From: Zeaxanthinibacter sp. PT1
Lineage (GTDB): Bacteria > Bacteroidota > Bacteroidia > Flavobacteriales > Flavobacteriaceae
DNA length: 64,000 nt
Direction of reading: 5' to 3'
NCBI RefSeq assembly: GCF_028464225.1
Contig: NZ_JAQPCN010000002.1
Location: forward strand, 434,001 to 498,000
Positions 28,093-37,732 of the stretch are shown here, piece by piece (within the stretch, counting starts at the first letter, position 1; each line of letters opens with the position of its first letter). The position numbers and the translations under genes are program-made. The notes under the pieces were generated by a model that did no database searches, was not told the DNA's origin, and was given only the letters and a program-made list of their open reading frames with translations.

Positions 28093-29394
28093 ATGCCTAT
28101 TAAAGCTAATGACCCAAATAGAAAATCCTGGATTCCAGTACCCGAAAATTCGGACTTCCCCATTCAGAATATCCCTTTCGGGGTGTTCCTTACCCGGGAC
28201 GACGTGATTACCATCGGGACCAGGATTGGTGATCACGCCATCGACCTTGGTTCATTGCATCAATTGGGCTATTTTAAGGACATTCCTTTAACGGACGATA
28301 TTTTCCTGCAAGACACCCTGAATGATTTTATCTCTGACGGTAAGAAAACCTGGAGATTGGTCAGGAACCGCATAGCCGAACTCTTTGATGCGCGCAACGA
28401 GGAACTACAGCATAATGATGATCACAAGCAGATCGTACTTTTTACGATGGATGAGATAGAAATGCAGTTACCGGTGCAGATCGGGGATTACACGGATTTC
28501 TATTCCAGTAAAGAGCACGCTACCAATATTGGTAAAATGTTCCGTGACCCGGACAATGCTCTTTTACCCAATTGGCTTCATATCCCGGTAGGTTACCATG
28601 GCAGGAGTTCTACTATTGTCCCCAGCGGAACGCCAATAAGGAGACCTTACGGTCAAACGATCCCCAAAGGTGAGGATCAACCGGTATTTGGCCCGTCCAA
28701 ACTAGTTGATTTTGAATTGGAAATGGCATTTATCACTACGGATGCCAATGCCCTGGGAGAACCTATAGATGTGGCCGAAGCAGAGGACTATATCTTTGGA
28801 CTGGTTTTATTTAACGACTGGAGTGCCCGTGACATACAGAAATGGGAATACGTGCCATTAGGCCCTTTCCTGGGTAAAAACTTTGCATCCTCTATCTCTC
28901 CATGGATCGTGACCCTGGATGCCCTGGAACCTTTCAGGGTTCAGAGTCCGAAACAAGATCCGGAACCCCTGCCTTACTTGCGTCATAAAGGCAATAATAG
29001 TTTTGACATCCACCTGGAAGTAGATGTTACCCCGGAAGGCGGGCAAAGCACTACGGTCTGTAAGTCTAATTTTAAATATATGTATTGGTCCATGGCCCAG
29101 CAGTTGGCACATCATACCGTAAATGGTTGTAAGGTGAACAGTGGTGACATGATGGGTAGCGGAACTATATCAGGTACTACACCGGATTCTTTCGGGTCTA
29201 TGCTAGAACTGGCATGGCAGGGGACCAAACCGGTTACCCTGAATGGTGGTGAGGAGCGTAAGTCTGTAGCGGATAACGACACCATTACCATGCGCGGTTA
29301 CTGTCACAAGAACGGTCTGAGGATCGGCTTTGGAGAAGTTGCCTCCAAATTGCTTCCTGCACTGGACTTAAAAGCTCCTAAGAAAAACAAATAA
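28093..29394 (+). CDS. fahA: Fumarylacetoacetase
   Basis: Last step of tyrosine/phenylalanine breakdown by the homogentisate route: fumarylacetoacetate to fumarate and acetoacetate. The 433 residues fit the family's size. The N-terminal SH3-like domain (IPFGVFLTRDD, IGDHAIDLG) is followed by the catalytic domain with DFYSSKEHATNIGKMFR, LPVGYHGRSS-like IPVGYHGRSSTIVPSGTP, DFELEMAFI (metal ligands) and FNDWSARDIQKWEY. Monocistronic with a possible -7 box TATATTTG at 28048-28055. Other genes of the route are not in the window. Confidence 0.96.
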   Translation: MPIKANDPNRKSWIPVPENSDFPIQNIPFGVFLTRDDVITIGTRIGDHAIDLGSLHQLGYFKDIPLTDDIFLQDTLNDFISDGKKTWRLVRNRIAELFDARNEELQHNDDHKQIVLFTMDEIEMQLPVQIGDYTDFYSSKEHATNIGKMFRDPDNALLPNWLHIPVGYHGRSSTIVPSGTPIRRPYGQTIPKGEDQPVFGPSKLVDFELEMAFITTDANALGEPIDVAEAEDYIFGLVLFNDWSARDIQKWEYVPLGPFLGKNFASSISPWIVTLDALEPFRVQSPKQDPEPLPYLRHKGNNSFDIHLEVDVTPEGGQSTTVCKSNFKYMYWSMAQQLAHHTVNGCKVNSGDMMGSGTISGTTPDSFGSMLELAWQGTKPVTLNGGEERKSVADNDTITMRGYCHKNGLRIGFGEVASKLLPALDLKAPKKNK

Positions 29395-29502
29395 GTACTT
29401 TTTATCCGATTTATACGAACTGATATCGGATTTCGTTATGGGTATAGGTCGCTTTGGCACGGCCTTTGAAAATCGCTAAACCAAACCAATACTCAGAACG
29501 AC

Positions 29503-30690
29503 ATGAAGAAATCAGTACTTTTCGGAATCGCCATCATGGCTTTAGTAGCCTGCGGAGGGGTCAAAAAGACCCAGGAGGCTCTGAATAGTGGTAATTACCA
29601 CAACGCCATGAATCGTGCGATACAGAACCTTGCAGAGAATAAGACCAAAAAAGGTCACCAGGGATATATCCTGTTGCTGGAAGAGGCCTTTCGTAAAAAT
29701 GCAGACCGAGAATTGCGACAAATAGAATTGTTGCAGAAAGACGGTAACCCCGCAAATTACGAAACGATCTACAAAAGGCTAATGGGACTGAACCAGGTCC
29801 AGGAGCGGATCAGGCCTTTAATACCCCTCTACATCCAGGAAGAAGGCAGGGATGCAGAGTTCCGTTTCAGGAACTATGACGACCGCATTCTTGCTTCCAA
29901 GGTTAAACTTTCGGAATACTTGTATGCTAACGCATCACAGTTGATGGAAGAGGCCAATCATAAAATGGATTTCAGGGCTGCATACGATGACTTCGCTTAC
30001 CTGGAAGAGATCAACCCCGGCTACAGGGATTGCAGGCAGAAAATGGACGAGGCTCACGCCCTCGGCATCAATTACGTCAAGGTACAGATCGCCAATGAAA
30101 GCCAGCAAATCATACCGGAACGTTTAGAAGAAGAACTATTGAATTTTAACACCTACGGAATCAATGATTTCTGGACCCAATACCATACCAATCCGCTGGA
30201 AGACATCGATTACAATTACGAGATGCAAGTAGCATTCCGGGATATCCTTGTCTCCCCGGAACAGATTCGGGAGAAAGAATTCATTAAGGAAAAGCAGATC
30301 AAAGATGGCTATACCTACCTGGAAGATGAAAATGGATCGCTGGTCAAGGACAGCCTGGGTAACGAAATTAAGATAGATCGCATGAAGACCGTAAGGTGCA
30401 GGTTCTACCAGTTCACCCAGCACAAAGCTGCCCAGGTCACAGGACAGGTGTCCTATATTGACCTCAACAGCAGGCAAGCTGTTAATAGCTATCCCTTAAC
30501 TACGGAATTCGTTTTTGAACATATTTACGCGGACTATGACGGGGATAAGAGAGCCTTGGAAAATGACCTGATATCGCTGATTAATGTCAGGGCAGTACCT
30601 TTCCCGACCAATGAACAAATGGTCTATGACGCAGGGGAAGATCTTAAACTCCGCCTCAAAGACATCATAAGCAGGCAACAATTCAATTAA
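29503..30690 (+). CDS. Lipoprotein of unknown function with helical N-terminal half
   Basis: 395 residues. Lipobox ALVAC (Cys17) and a following GG predict an envelope lipoprotein. Residues 20-215 are helical and TPR-like (TQEALNSGNYHNAMNRAIQNL, KMDFRAAYDDFAYLEEINPGY). The second half holds a beta-rich region (YTYLEDENGSLVKDSLGNEIKIDR and TGQVSYIDLNSRQAV). I cannot name the family. It ends in a strong terminator that it shares with the convergent ytxJ gene, so it is a single-gene unit. Confidence 0.75.
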   Translation: MKKSVLFGIAIMALVACGGVKKTQEALNSGNYHNAMNRAIQNLAENKTKKGHQGYILLLEEAFRKNADRELRQIELLQKDGNPANYETIYKRLMGLNQVQERIRPLIPLYIQEEGRDAEFRFRNYDDRILASKVKLSEYLYANASQLMEEANHKMDFRAAYDDFAYLEEINPGYRDCRQKMDEAHALGINYVKVQIANESQQIIPERLEEELLNFNTYGINDFWTQYHTNPLEDIDYNYEMQVAFRDILVSPEQIREKEFIKEKQIKDGYTYLEDENGSLVKDSLGNEIKIDRMKTVRCRFYQFTQHKAAQVTGQVSYIDLNSRQAVNSYPLTTEFVFEHIYADYDGDKRALENDLISLINVRAVPFPTNEQMVYDAGEDLKLRLKDIISRQQFN

Positions 30691-30695
30691 AAGCA

Positions 30696-30722
30696 AACCC
30701 CGGTGATAGCCGGGGTTTTTTT
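30696..30722 (+). terminator. Strong intrinsic terminator
   Basis: Perfect stem AACCCCGG / CCGGGGTT (30696-30703 with 30710-30717), 6-nt loop, then T to 30722. The T run contains the stop codon of the convergent gene ending at 30721. Confidence 0.88.
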
Positions 30723-31116
30723 ATACATATTTTTCAAGGGGCAAGTTCGCTATATCCCCATGCGAGGTATGAGTCGCCACTTCTCCATTCCGAATTACAA
30801 TGAGCTGCGGGGACTGGTGTGCTACTCCAAACTTTTGGGCAACCGCATCAGAAACATTCCTGTTTGCCAGTAGGTCCAGGAAATAAAAATCGGCGGCTAA
30901 ACCGGAGCCTAACTTCTCGGATTCGAACATCCTTAAAGCCATCCTGCTAATACCACAGCGTGTAGAATGTTTAAAGATCACTTGCGTCCTGGATGCTGAT
31001 TTCCCAACGATTTCATCCAATGTATCCCGGGAATTCAGGGGAATCCAGGGGAGCTCGTTTCCTGATTGATCAGACTTACTATTCTTATTGCCAAATAACT
31101 GATTGAACATTCCCAT
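30721..31116 (-). CDS. ytxJ: Bacillithiol-system redox protein YtxJ
   Basis: 131-residue (or 129 from the second ATG) thioredoxin-like protein of the YtxJ family, linked to bacillithiol-based redox chemistry. The family motif is IFKHSTRCGISRMALRMFE, where Cys near residue 54 replaces a CXXC pair; later VAHQSPQLIVIRNGEV carries the cis-Pro. No signal peptide, so cytosolic. It probably reduces mixed disulfides with bacillithiol. It suggests that this organism makes bacillithiol, although no synthesis gene is seen in the window. Convergent with the lipoprotein gene; divergent from clpB. Confidence 0.85.
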   Translation of the reverse strand: MGMFNQLFGNKNSKSDQSGNELPWIPLNSRDTLDEIVGKSASRTQVIFKHSTRCGISRMALRMFESEKLGSGLAADFYFLDLLANRNVSDAVAQKFGVAHQSPQLIVIRNGEVATHTSHGDIANLPLEKYV

Positions 31117-31195
31117 AAATTCTACTTAATTCTTAACTTAATTGATAAAAACACTAGCAGTAAGACTGCCGTAATGTCTTGAATTTATTGATTTT

Positions 31196-31239
31196 AACAG
31201 ACATTTTGTCTGTTCACTATTGTTGGTAGGGTTGTTGAC
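31196..31239 (+). promoter_or_regulatory. Putative heat-shock control module upstream of clpB
   Basis: Perfect palindrome AACAGACA-N3-TGTCTGTT (31196-31214), 7 nt, then GTTGGTAGGGTTGTTGAC (31222-31239), 44 nt before the clpB ATG. It parallels the module upstream of dnaK in palindrome core (GACA-N3-TGTC), order, spacing and the 18-nt element (13 of 18 identical). See the entry at 1427-1468. Confidence 0.45.
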
Positions 31240-31283
31240 TAGGAATTCAAAAATAGACAATAACACGAACATAAAATAACGGG

Positions 31284-33884
31284 ATGAATATAAATAATTT
31301 CACAATCAAATCTCAGGAAGCTGTGCAGCAGGCACAGGTCCTGGCCCAGGGCATGGGGCACCAGCAGGTAGAGAATGAGCATCTGTTTAAAGCTATCGCT
31401 GAAGTGGACGAAAACGTCATGCCTTTTATATTAAAGAAACTGAATGTAAACTTCCAACTGGTAAAGCAGGTATTGGACCGGGAATTGGAGCATATGCCCA
31501 AAGTTTCAGGAGGAGACCTCATGCTTTCTAAAGAAGCTGGAAAAACACTGAACGAGGCAAGCGCGGTAGCGCGTAAAATGGGTGATGAATACGTTTCTAT
31601 TGAACACCTGCTGTTGGCCATCTTTAAGTCTAAAAGCAAGATCGCCCAGGTACTGAAAGACCAGGGTGTAACGGAAAAAGACCTGAATGCGGCTATTCAG
31701 GAGTTGCGAAAAGGAGACAAGGTTACTTCCCAGAGCGCGGAAGACACCTATAATTCCCTGAATAAGTATGCCAGGAACCTAAACCAGCTTGCCGACACCG
31801 GGAAGCTTGACCCGGTTATCGGTAGGGACGAAGAGATTCGCAGGATTCTGCAGATCCTCTCACGTCGTACAAAGAACAACCCCATGTTAGTCGGGGAACC
31901 GGGAACCGGGAAAACGGCAATCGTTGAAGGACTGGCGCACCGGATCATACAGGGCGACGTTCCGGAAAACCTGAAAAATAAGGTGATCTACTCCCTTGAT
32001 ATGGGTGCCCTGATCGCTGGAGCAAAATACAAAGGAGAATTCGAAGAACGCTTAAAAGCAGTAATCAAGGAAGTAACTACTTCTGACGGAAATATCGTTC
32101 TCTTTATTGACGAGATCCATACCCTTGTAGGTGCCGGTGGCGGACAAGGCGCCATGGACGCCGCTAACATTCTTAAACCTGCCCTGGCCCGGGGTGAACT
32201 CCGCGCTATTGGGGCCACTACCCTGGATGAATACCAGAAATATTTTGAAAAGGATAAGGCCCTGGAGCGCCGTTTCCAGAAAGTTACGGTAGATGAACCG
32301 GACACCGAAAGCGCCATCTCTATTTTGAGAGGACTCAAGGAGAAATATGAAGCCCACCACAAGGTGCGCATTAAGGATGCCGCCGTAATAGCAGCCGTTG
32401 AACTTTCCCAGCGTTATATTACTAATCGATTTCTACCGGACAAGGCGATCGACCTGATGGACGAAGCTGCCTCTAAACTTCGGATGGAGATCAACTCCAA
32501 GCCCGAAGAACTGGATGTGATGGACCGGAAGATCAGCCAGTTGGAGATAGAGATCGAAGCCATCAAGAGAGAGGATGACCAGGCCAAGTTAAAGGCGCTG
32601 AATATAGATCTCGCCAACCTGAAGGAGGAGCGCAACGAGGTATTCGCGAAGTGGGAGAGCGAGAAGGCAGTTGTAGATAACATACAGAAGACCAAGCAGG
32701 AAATTGAAAATTACAAGCTGGAAGCTGAACGAGCCGAGCGAAATGGCGATTACGGTAAGGTCGCAGAACTGCGTTATGGTAAGATCAAAGACGCCACCGA
32801 AAAACTGGAGGAGCTACAGCAAGAACTGGATAAGCAGCAGGAAGTCGGCACATTGATCAAAGAAGAGGTCACCACCGAGGATATTGCTGAAGTTGTCGCT
32901 AAGTGGACCGGGATCCCGGTCACTAAAATGCTGCAAAGCGAGCGTGAAAAGTTGCTGAACCTGGAAGATGTGCTTCATAAGCGCGTAGTAGGACAGGAAG
33001 AAGCCATAACAGCGGTCTCTGATGCCATCAGGCGCAGCAGGGCCGGCCTGCAGGACAGTAAGCGCCCTATAGGGTCCTTCCTGTTCCTGGGACCAACCGG
33101 TGTGGGTAAGACCGAACTGGCTAAAACTCTCGCAGCCTACCTGTTTAATGATGAGAATGCGATCACGCGTATCGATATGAGCGAATACCAGGAGAGGCAT
33201 TCGGTCAGCAGGCTGGTAGGAGCACCTCCCGGATACGTGGGATATGATGAAGGAGGACAACTGACCGAAGCAGTGAGACGTCGTCCCTACTCGGTAGTAT
33301 TGTTGGACGAGATCGAAAAGGCACACCCGGATACTTTTAATATCCTGTTACAAGTGCTGGACGAAGGCCGGCTGACGGATAACAAAGGCCGTGTTGCCGA
33401 TTTTAAGAATACCATCATCATCATGACCAGTAACCTCGGTAGCCATATCATACAGGAAAAGTTTGAGGACAACCCCGATTTCTTCAGTGCCACCGAAGCA
33501 GCGAGAATCGATGTCCTGGGGCTGTTGAGAAAAACCATCAGGCCCGAGTTTATCAACAGGATAGATGACATCATCATGTTTACCCCGTTAAACATGAAAG
33601 ATATCTCTAAGATCGTGAGGCTGCAGTTGAACCAGTTGAAAAAAATGCTCGAAAAACAGCATATCACCATGGATGCCACCGAGGACGCCATTGAATACTT
33701 GGCAAAATCCGGGTTTGATCCGCAATACGGGGCCAGACCAGTAAAAAGGGTGATACAGAAAGAAGTGCTCAATGCGCTTTCCAAGGAACTGCTCAGCGGT
33801 AAAATAACCGCAGACAGTATCATACTGATCGATTCATTTGATGAAGGACTGGTTTTCCGCAACCAGACTGAAATGATCTCTTGA
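31284..33884 (+). CDS. clpB: AAA+ disaggregase ClpB
   Basis: Hexameric chaperone that pulls proteins out of aggregates with DnaK. The 866 residues match ClpB. Order: N-domain with two repeats (1-145), NBD1 with Walker A GEPGTGKT near residue 205 and [14 protein letters not shown], the coiled-coil middle domain (about 405-525, the hallmark that separates ClpB from ClpA/ClpC), NBD2 with [12 protein letters not shown] near 602 and [11 protein letters not shown], and the C-terminal domain with [13 protein letters not shown]. Monocistronic with a strong terminator. The upstream palindrome and 18-nt element suggest control together with dnaK. Confidence 0.98.
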   Translation: MNINNFTIKSQEAVQQAQVLAQGMGHQQVENEHLFKAIAEVDENVMPFILKKLNVNFQLVKQVLDRELEHMPKVSGGDLMLSKEAGKTLNEASAVARKMGDEYVSIEHLLLAIFKSKSKIAQVLKDQGVTEKDLNAAIQELRKGDKVTSQSAEDTYNSLNKYARNLNQLADTGKLDPVIGRDEEIRRILQILSRRTKNNPMLVGEPGTGKTAIVEGLAHRIIQGDVPENLKNKVIYSLDMGALIAGAKYKGEFEERLKAVIKEVTTSDGNIVLFIDEIHTLVGAGGGQGAMDAANILKPALARGELRAIGATTLDEYQKYFEKDKALERRFQKVTVDEPDTESAISILRGLKEKYEAHHKVRIKDAAVIAAVELSQRYITNRFLPDKAIDLMDEAASKLRMEINSKPEELDVMDRKISQLEIEIEAIKREDDQAKLKALNIDLANLKEERNEVFAKWESEKAVVDNIQKTKQEIENYKLEAERAERNGDYGKVAELRYGKIKDATEKLEELQQELDKQQEVGTLIKEEVTTEDIAEVVAKWTGIPVTKMLQSEREKLLNLEDVLHKRVVGQEEAITAVSDAIRRSRAGLQDSKRPIGSFLFLGPTGVGKTELAKTLAAYLFNDENAITRIDMSEYQERHSVSRLVGAPPGYVGYDEGGQLTEAVRRRPYSVVLLDEIEKAHPDTFNILLQVLDEGRLTDNKGRVADFKNTIIIMTSNLGSHIIQEKFEDNPDFFSATEAARIDVLGLLRKTIRPEFINRIDDIIMFTPLNMKDISKIVRLQLNQLKKMLEKQHITMDATEDAIEYLAKSGFDPQYGARPVKRVIQKEVLNALSKELLSGKITADSIILIDSFDEGLVFRNQTEMIS

Positions 33885-33910
33885 AAAGCAGATTAATTTC
33901 AATTAAACAC

Positions 33911-33947
33911 ATACCCCTGTTGTTCATAAAACAGGGGTATTTTTTTT
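33911..33947 (+). terminator. Intrinsic terminator of clpB
   Basis: Perfect 11-bp stem ATACCCCTGTT / AACAGGGGTAT (33911-33921 with 33930-33940), 8-nt loop, then seven T. Confidence 0.9.
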
Positions 33948-33952
33948 CCGAT

Positions 33953-33972
33953 TATATACCATGCAGTATATA
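33953..33972. promoter_or_regulatory. Palindromic operator candidate of the TetR gene
   Basis: TATATAC-CATGCA-GTATATA, perfect 7-bp arms around 6 nt that are themselves symmetric in part. It ends 31 nt before the TetR start codon. TetR proteins usually bind such palindromes before their own genes, so autoregulation is likely. Confidence 0.6.
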
Positions 33973-34003
33973 GATTTTTTATATTCGTAATAAATAGCCG
34001 GGC

Positions 34004-34600
34004 ATGACCACTAAGGCCGAAAGGACCACCCATTTCATCATCGAGACCGTTGCACCTATCTTTAATAAACACGGATATGTGGGAACAAGTATGAGCGATC
34101 TTACCGAAGCGACCGGGCTTACCAAAGGTGCTATCTACGGTAACTTTGAAAACAAGGAAGCCCTGGCTTTAGCGGCCTTTCAATATAATAGTTCACGCTT
34201 GTTAGGGGCTGTGGAGGAAAAATTGCAGGTTCCGGGAACCGCTATGGATAAATTGTTTTCCCTTACCGCTTTCTTCAGGCATTACGATGAATTTACCCGG
34301 GAAATGGGAGGCTGCCCTATCCTGAATACAGGGGTTGATGCCGAGCATAACAACCGCTTGTTAGCGGCAGCGGCGAGAGAAACCCTGGCCACCATTGAAG
34401 GCAAAATTGCCCTGGTGTTAGAGAATGGCGTAAAGAATAATGAAATAAAGCTGCCTGTTCCTCCCTTGCAGTTTGCCAGGCAGCTCTACACTATGATCCT
34501 TGGTGCTGTTTCCTCGGCTACGATAAGCAGGGATCGAAAATACCTGCTAAACACCATCGCTTACCTGGAAGTCCTGATCAGGAAGGAGATCGGGAAATAA
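34004..34600 (+). CDS. TetR/AcrR-family transcriptional regulator
   Basis: 198 residues. The N-terminal TetR helix-turn-helix is clear: IIETVAPIFNKHGYVGTSMSDLTEATGLTKGAIYGNFENKEALALAAF (described from residue 12, with the recognition helix at GLTKGAIYGNF). The C-terminal ligand domain carries GGCPILNTGVDAEHNN, as in regulators of the AcrR/QacR side, but no ligand can be named. The palindrome at 33953-33972 is a likely operator. No target transporter or enzyme gene lies next to it; the next gene is convergent. Confidence 0.92.
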   Translation: MTTKAERTTHFIIETVAPIFNKHGYVGTSMSDLTEATGLTKGAIYGNFENKEALALAAFQYNSSRLLGAVEEKLQVPGTAMDKLFSLTAFFRHYDEFTREMGGCPILNTGVDAEHNNRLLAAAARETLATIEGKIALVLENGVKNNEIKLPVPPLQFARQLYTMILGAVSSATISRDRKYLLNTIAYLEVLIRKEIGK

Positions 34601-34621
34601 TCAGTTTTTCATTTGTTGCCC

Positions 34622-36259
34622 TTACTCACCTACAACCCTGAAGATCCAGAGTTTATCAGGATATTTACCACCCATTTTACTATCTCTTTCTGATCGGGCC
34701 TCGGCTATAGTCCGGTATCGCCCCAGGTATACGTAGTTATACTCGTTTTCTGAGCGGTAGAACGATTTGGGATCAAGCCCCATCTGGCTAAGTTTATTAA
34801 CAAATATATCGTGGTATTTTTTTGTGCCAAAGACATTGGCAATCAGGTAGAATCCGGGAAGCAGTCCACCTGCTCTTTCAACTTCCTCGTAACGTTCACC
34901 TGGTCTGCGGGTAACTTCTTCTACTACTTCGGCAGATTGTTGTCCTGCTGTCTGATCAGCAGCAGGCCTGCCTTGATCGCGCTCTCGGGCCACTGCCAGG
35001 GCGGCTTGTTCGCGTACCCGGGCCAGGGAATCCTTTATTTGTTCCTGTCTTACCTTTTGTTGCTGCACTACTCTACGGGCTGTCTCAGCAGCATCTATAG
35101 AATCGCGCTCTCGTTGCCTGCGTTTCTTCCGTGATTCTACATCTGCTTGTGCCGTCTCTTCGGCAATACGCGCCATTTCGATAAAGGCTTGTCGCTCTTT
35201 TTCAAGGCGGCTGAGTTCCGCATCATCTTCATCGGTATTTTCTTCGCTGGCCAACTGGGTCTGTGGTTTTTCTTCCTGCTGCCCGGGAGCAGACTCCAGG
35301 GTTAACAGTATCTGCTCCCCTTCTTCTTCTTCAAATCCAACCACTTTCCTTCTCAGATCATTGGGTCCGAAGGAATAAGCCGTCACAAACTCGAACGTAG
35401 TTGAGTTTCCTTGCAGTTGCTGATCCCCGCCAAATTCGACCAGTGCCCCTATAGAAAAATTCTTCAGGAAACGTCCACCGGCACCTGCAGACAGACCATA
35501 GAAATTATTATAACCCAGTTGTCCCCAGAATTTAGAGGTTGATAACAAGGTGGTAAACCCTACTTGGTTATCCGCATCCGGAAGCGAACGGATATAAACC
35601 ACTGGCCTGAGGTATGACGTACCCGGCACTCCGATAGCTAAAGGAATGTCGTAACTGGCCAACCCGGTATAGACATTATTTGCCCCCTGGTCCTGCCCAT
35701 CTTTACTGAGGTTAATATCGATGAGGTTTTCAGCTACAAGACCCAGGCTAAAATCATTTACAGTATATCGGAGACTGGGAGCTAATCGGATAAGTGTTTG
35801 GTTTGGAATATCAAACTGTGGAAGGGGCATGTCCGGGTTCTGCTGAAACCTGGTATCTCCTACCTCCTGCTGAAAACCGAAGAGGTTAACTCCGAATGCA
35901 AGGTCAGAAGCAGCACCTATATTGAATGTTGCAGCATAGTTTAGCACGGCCCCGGTTTGTATAAATGAACCGGTATTGTGCTGAAAAAATCCAATTCCGG
36001 CAGCGGAGGCGGAATTAAGTTTTGCGGAATAATTAAAAAATAAGGTGGTGGGATCTCCATCGATGGTTTGCCATTGCCAGCGCGTCCAAAGTGCCAGGGA
36101 CTGTTCACTGTCCTTATCCAGGGATGCCGTAGGGTTCAGCAGGCTCTCGTTATACTGCGTAAGATTGTGCTGTCTCAGATCTGCAGGCAGACCTGTGGCC
36201 TGAGCCATAACAGCCAAGGGGGCAAAAAACACGGAAATCCAAAGCCAAGGTCTCAACAT
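34622..36259 (-). CDS. PorP/SprF-family type IX secretion outer-membrane protein with coiled coil and SPOR-like tail
   Basis: 545 residues. A signal peptide (MLRPWLWISVFFAPLAVMAQ) leads to a PorP/SprF beta-barrel domain (about 20-290: LRQHNLTQYNESLLNPTAS at the start, then alternating strands such as LGYNNFYGLSAGAGGRF). Residues about 330-450 form a charged coiled coil (RLEKERQAFIEMARIAEETAQ, RERDSIDAAETARR). The last 80 residues look SPOR-like (GFYLIANVFGTKKYHDIFVNKL, then YVYLGRYRTIAEARSE), a fold that binds peptidoglycan. Such proteins support type IX secretion or anchoring of its substrates. No SprB-like adhesin gene is next to it. Confidence 0.85.
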   Translation of the reverse strand: MLRPWLWISVFFAPLAVMAQATGLPADLRQHNLTQYNESLLNPTASLDKDSEQSLALWTRWQWQTIDGDPTTLFFNYSAKLNSASAAGIGFFQHNTGSFIQTGAVLNYAATFNIGAASDLAFGVNLFGFQQEVGDTRFQQNPDMPLPQFDIPNQTLIRLAPSLRYTVNDFSLGLVAENLIDINLSKDGQDQGANNVYTGLASYDIPLAIGVPGTSYLRPVVYIRSLPDADNQVGFTTLLSTSKFWGQLGYNNFYGLSAGAGGRFLKNFSIGALVEFGGDQQLQGNSTTFEFVTAYSFGPNDLRRKVVGFEEEEGEQILLTLESAPGQQEEKPQTQLASEENTDEDDAELSRLEKERQAFIEMARIAEETAQADVESRKKRRQRERDSIDAAETARRVVQQQKVRQEQIKDSLARVREQAALAVARERDQGRPAADQTAGQQSAEVVEEVTRRPGERYEEVERAGGLLPGFYLIANVFGTKKYHDIFVNKLSQMGLDPKSFYRSENEYNYVYLGRYRTIAEARSERDSKMGGKYPDKLWIFRVVGE

Positions 36260-36283
36260 ATCCGGGGAATCTCAAGGTTATTT

Positions 36284-36317
36284 ATACTATTTTTACCAGT
36301 AATCTGTTAAATAGTAT
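36284..36317. repeat. Inverted repeat in the divergent PorP/phosphatase promoter region
   Basis: Perfect 9-bp arms ATACTATTT and AAATAGTAT (36284-36292 and 36309-36317) with a 16-nt spacer, between the divergent starts at 36259 and 36343. It could be an operator for both genes. Confidence 0.4.
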
Positions 36318-36342
36318 GTAGGTAAATTTATACAAATCTAAT

Positions 36343-36891
36343 ATGAAATCCTTAAAACTACTCAGCTTCTCTCTTTTATTCATCGTATTAAGCAGCAGTT
36401 GTAAAGACGAAAAAACAATTTCAACCGTGGAAAAGGAGCCTACGGTATCTACCTATTACCTGATCCGACATGCAGAAAAAGATCGTTCTAACCCGGAAAA
36501 TTCCGATCCGGAATTGACACAGAAGGGACTGGGCAGGGCCATGCATTGGGCAGAGATCCTGGATCAGGTTCCGCTAGATGCCATTTACAGTACAGATTTT
36601 GAAAGAACTTCCATGACAGCCGCCCCGGCCGCTGTAAAACAAGACATTACCGTACAGTACTACGACCCGTCTACCCTCAATGTGGAAGAATTTAAGCAGC
36701 AGACTCAAGGGATGAACGTCCTGATCGTGGGCCACAGCAATACCACTCCTAAAATGGTGAACCAGCTGATCGGTGAAGAGAAATACCCCGATATGGATGA
36801 TTATGACAATGGCAGCCTTTTTATCGTCCAGTCCGTGGGAAATAAAACTACTTCACAAGTACTGGAATTTAATTGTAATTGTCCGGATTGA
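36343..36891 (+). CDS. Histidine-phosphatase (phosphoglycerate mutase-like) lipoprotein
   Basis: 182 residues. Lipobox LSSSC (Cys20) predicts an envelope lipoprotein. The catalytic motif YLIRHAEKDRS lies near residue 41 (RHA in place of RHG, as in SixA-like enzymes) and the second histidine in VGHSNTTPK near 130. It should dephosphorylate a small molecule or protein outside the cytoplasm; the substrate is unknown. Its 3' end overlaps the convergent gene by 23 bp. Divergent from the PorP/SprF gene. Confidence 0.88.
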   Translation: MKSLKLLSFSLLFIVLSSSCKDEKTISTVEKEPTVSTYYLIRHAEKDRSNPENSDPELTQKGLGRAMHWAEILDQVPLDAIYSTDFERTSMTAAPAAVKQDITVQYYDPSTLNVEEFKQQTQGMNVLIVGHSNTTPKMVNQLIGEEKYPDMDDYDNGSLFIVQSVGNKTTSQVLEFNCNCPD

Positions 36892-37624
36892 CGATGATTT
36901 CGCTGATCTCTATTTTGGATATCAATTCCAATTGATCATTCAGGTACAGGCTGTCCAGTTTCCGTAATTCGGGGCTGGTTGTAGAATCGGGTCTGTAATT
37001 ATTGTAGTCTACAAAACGTATTCCCCCTACTCTCCTGGGGTTATAGGCTTCTCTGAAGCGCATTCCACCACCATTAACCTGGTATTGATAAGCGAGATAA
37101 TCCGGTTCAAAGGTCTCCTTGTTGATCCAATATACAAAGGTGTCTTCATAATCCTTTCCACCACCCTCTTGGTCAAAGGTCACCTTAATCTTATAATACT
37201 CCTTGTCCCCGATTTTAATGTCCCCGATAAGCTCTTTATTCACCGCCTTATCATTTAACCCATGCGGCAGGTATGCAAAGTAATGCACAGAATTGATCGC
37301 TTCTGAATAAATGTTTTTTACAGAATCGGTTAAGGCCACCACGCTGTCATTGATTTCGCGAATCACGTCACCACGGCGGATGGCATCGACGATTACGGCA
37401 GTATCTGTGACCAAAATCCTCTTCATTACTTCACGCCCATCCTGTTTTTCCAACACATAATCCTTATCCCTGAAATGAAAAGAAATAAAGCTGTTATCGT
37501 ACAGATCTCCGCCGGCGTTCTCAATAGACTGATCAATGATCTCCTCGGCCGTAATCGGTTTTTCTCTTTCTTCCCGGCAAGCGAATAGCAGGAACAGGCA
37601 AATAATAAGCTGTATTCTTTTCAT
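36869..37624 (-). CDS. DUF6503-like lipoprotein
   Basis: 251 residues. Lipobox FLLFAC (Cys16) predicts an envelope lipoprotein. ITAEEIIDQSIENAGGDLYDNSFISFHFRDKDYV near the start and the later beta-strand series (FVYWINKETFEPDYLAYQY, MRFREAYNPRRVGGIRF) resemble the DUF6503 group of Bacteroidota, a beta-rich LolA/LolB-like fold. No function is known to me. The 3' end overlaps the phosphatase gene by 23 bp; the divergent neighbour is smpB. Confidence 0.75.
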   Translation of the reverse strand: MKRIQLIICLFLLFACREEREKPITAEEIIDQSIENAGGDLYDNSFISFHFRDKDYVLEKQDGREVMKRILVTDTAVIVDAIRRGDVIREINDSVVALTDSVKNIYSEAINSVHYFAYLPHGLNDKAVNKELIGDIKIGDKEYYKIKVTFDQEGGGKDYEDTFVYWINKETFEPDYLAYQYQVNGGGMRFREAYNPRRVGGIRFVDYNNYRPDSTTSPELRKLDSLYLNDQLELISKIEISEIIVNPDNYN

Positions 37625-37697
37625 GGATTGGAATTATTTCAATGCAAAATACCAATCCATTTGGCATATGCGTTCTTTTTAGCGCAAATTATTACCG

Positions 37698-37726
37698 TTG
37701 CTATGTAGTAAATCTTATTATTTTTG
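37698..37726 (+). promoter_or_regulatory. Promoter of smpB
   Basis: TTG (37698-37700), 18 nt, TATTTTTG (37719-37726). The ATG lies only 6 nt after the -7 box, so the mRNA probably starts at or within a few bases of the start codon. Confidence 0.7.
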
Positions 37727-37732
37727 TCAAGT

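Noticed and set aside
29404-29431. ATCCGAT / ATCGGAT hairpin after fahA as a terminator
   Set aside because: Seven-bp arms with a 14-nt loop and no T run; too weak to call.
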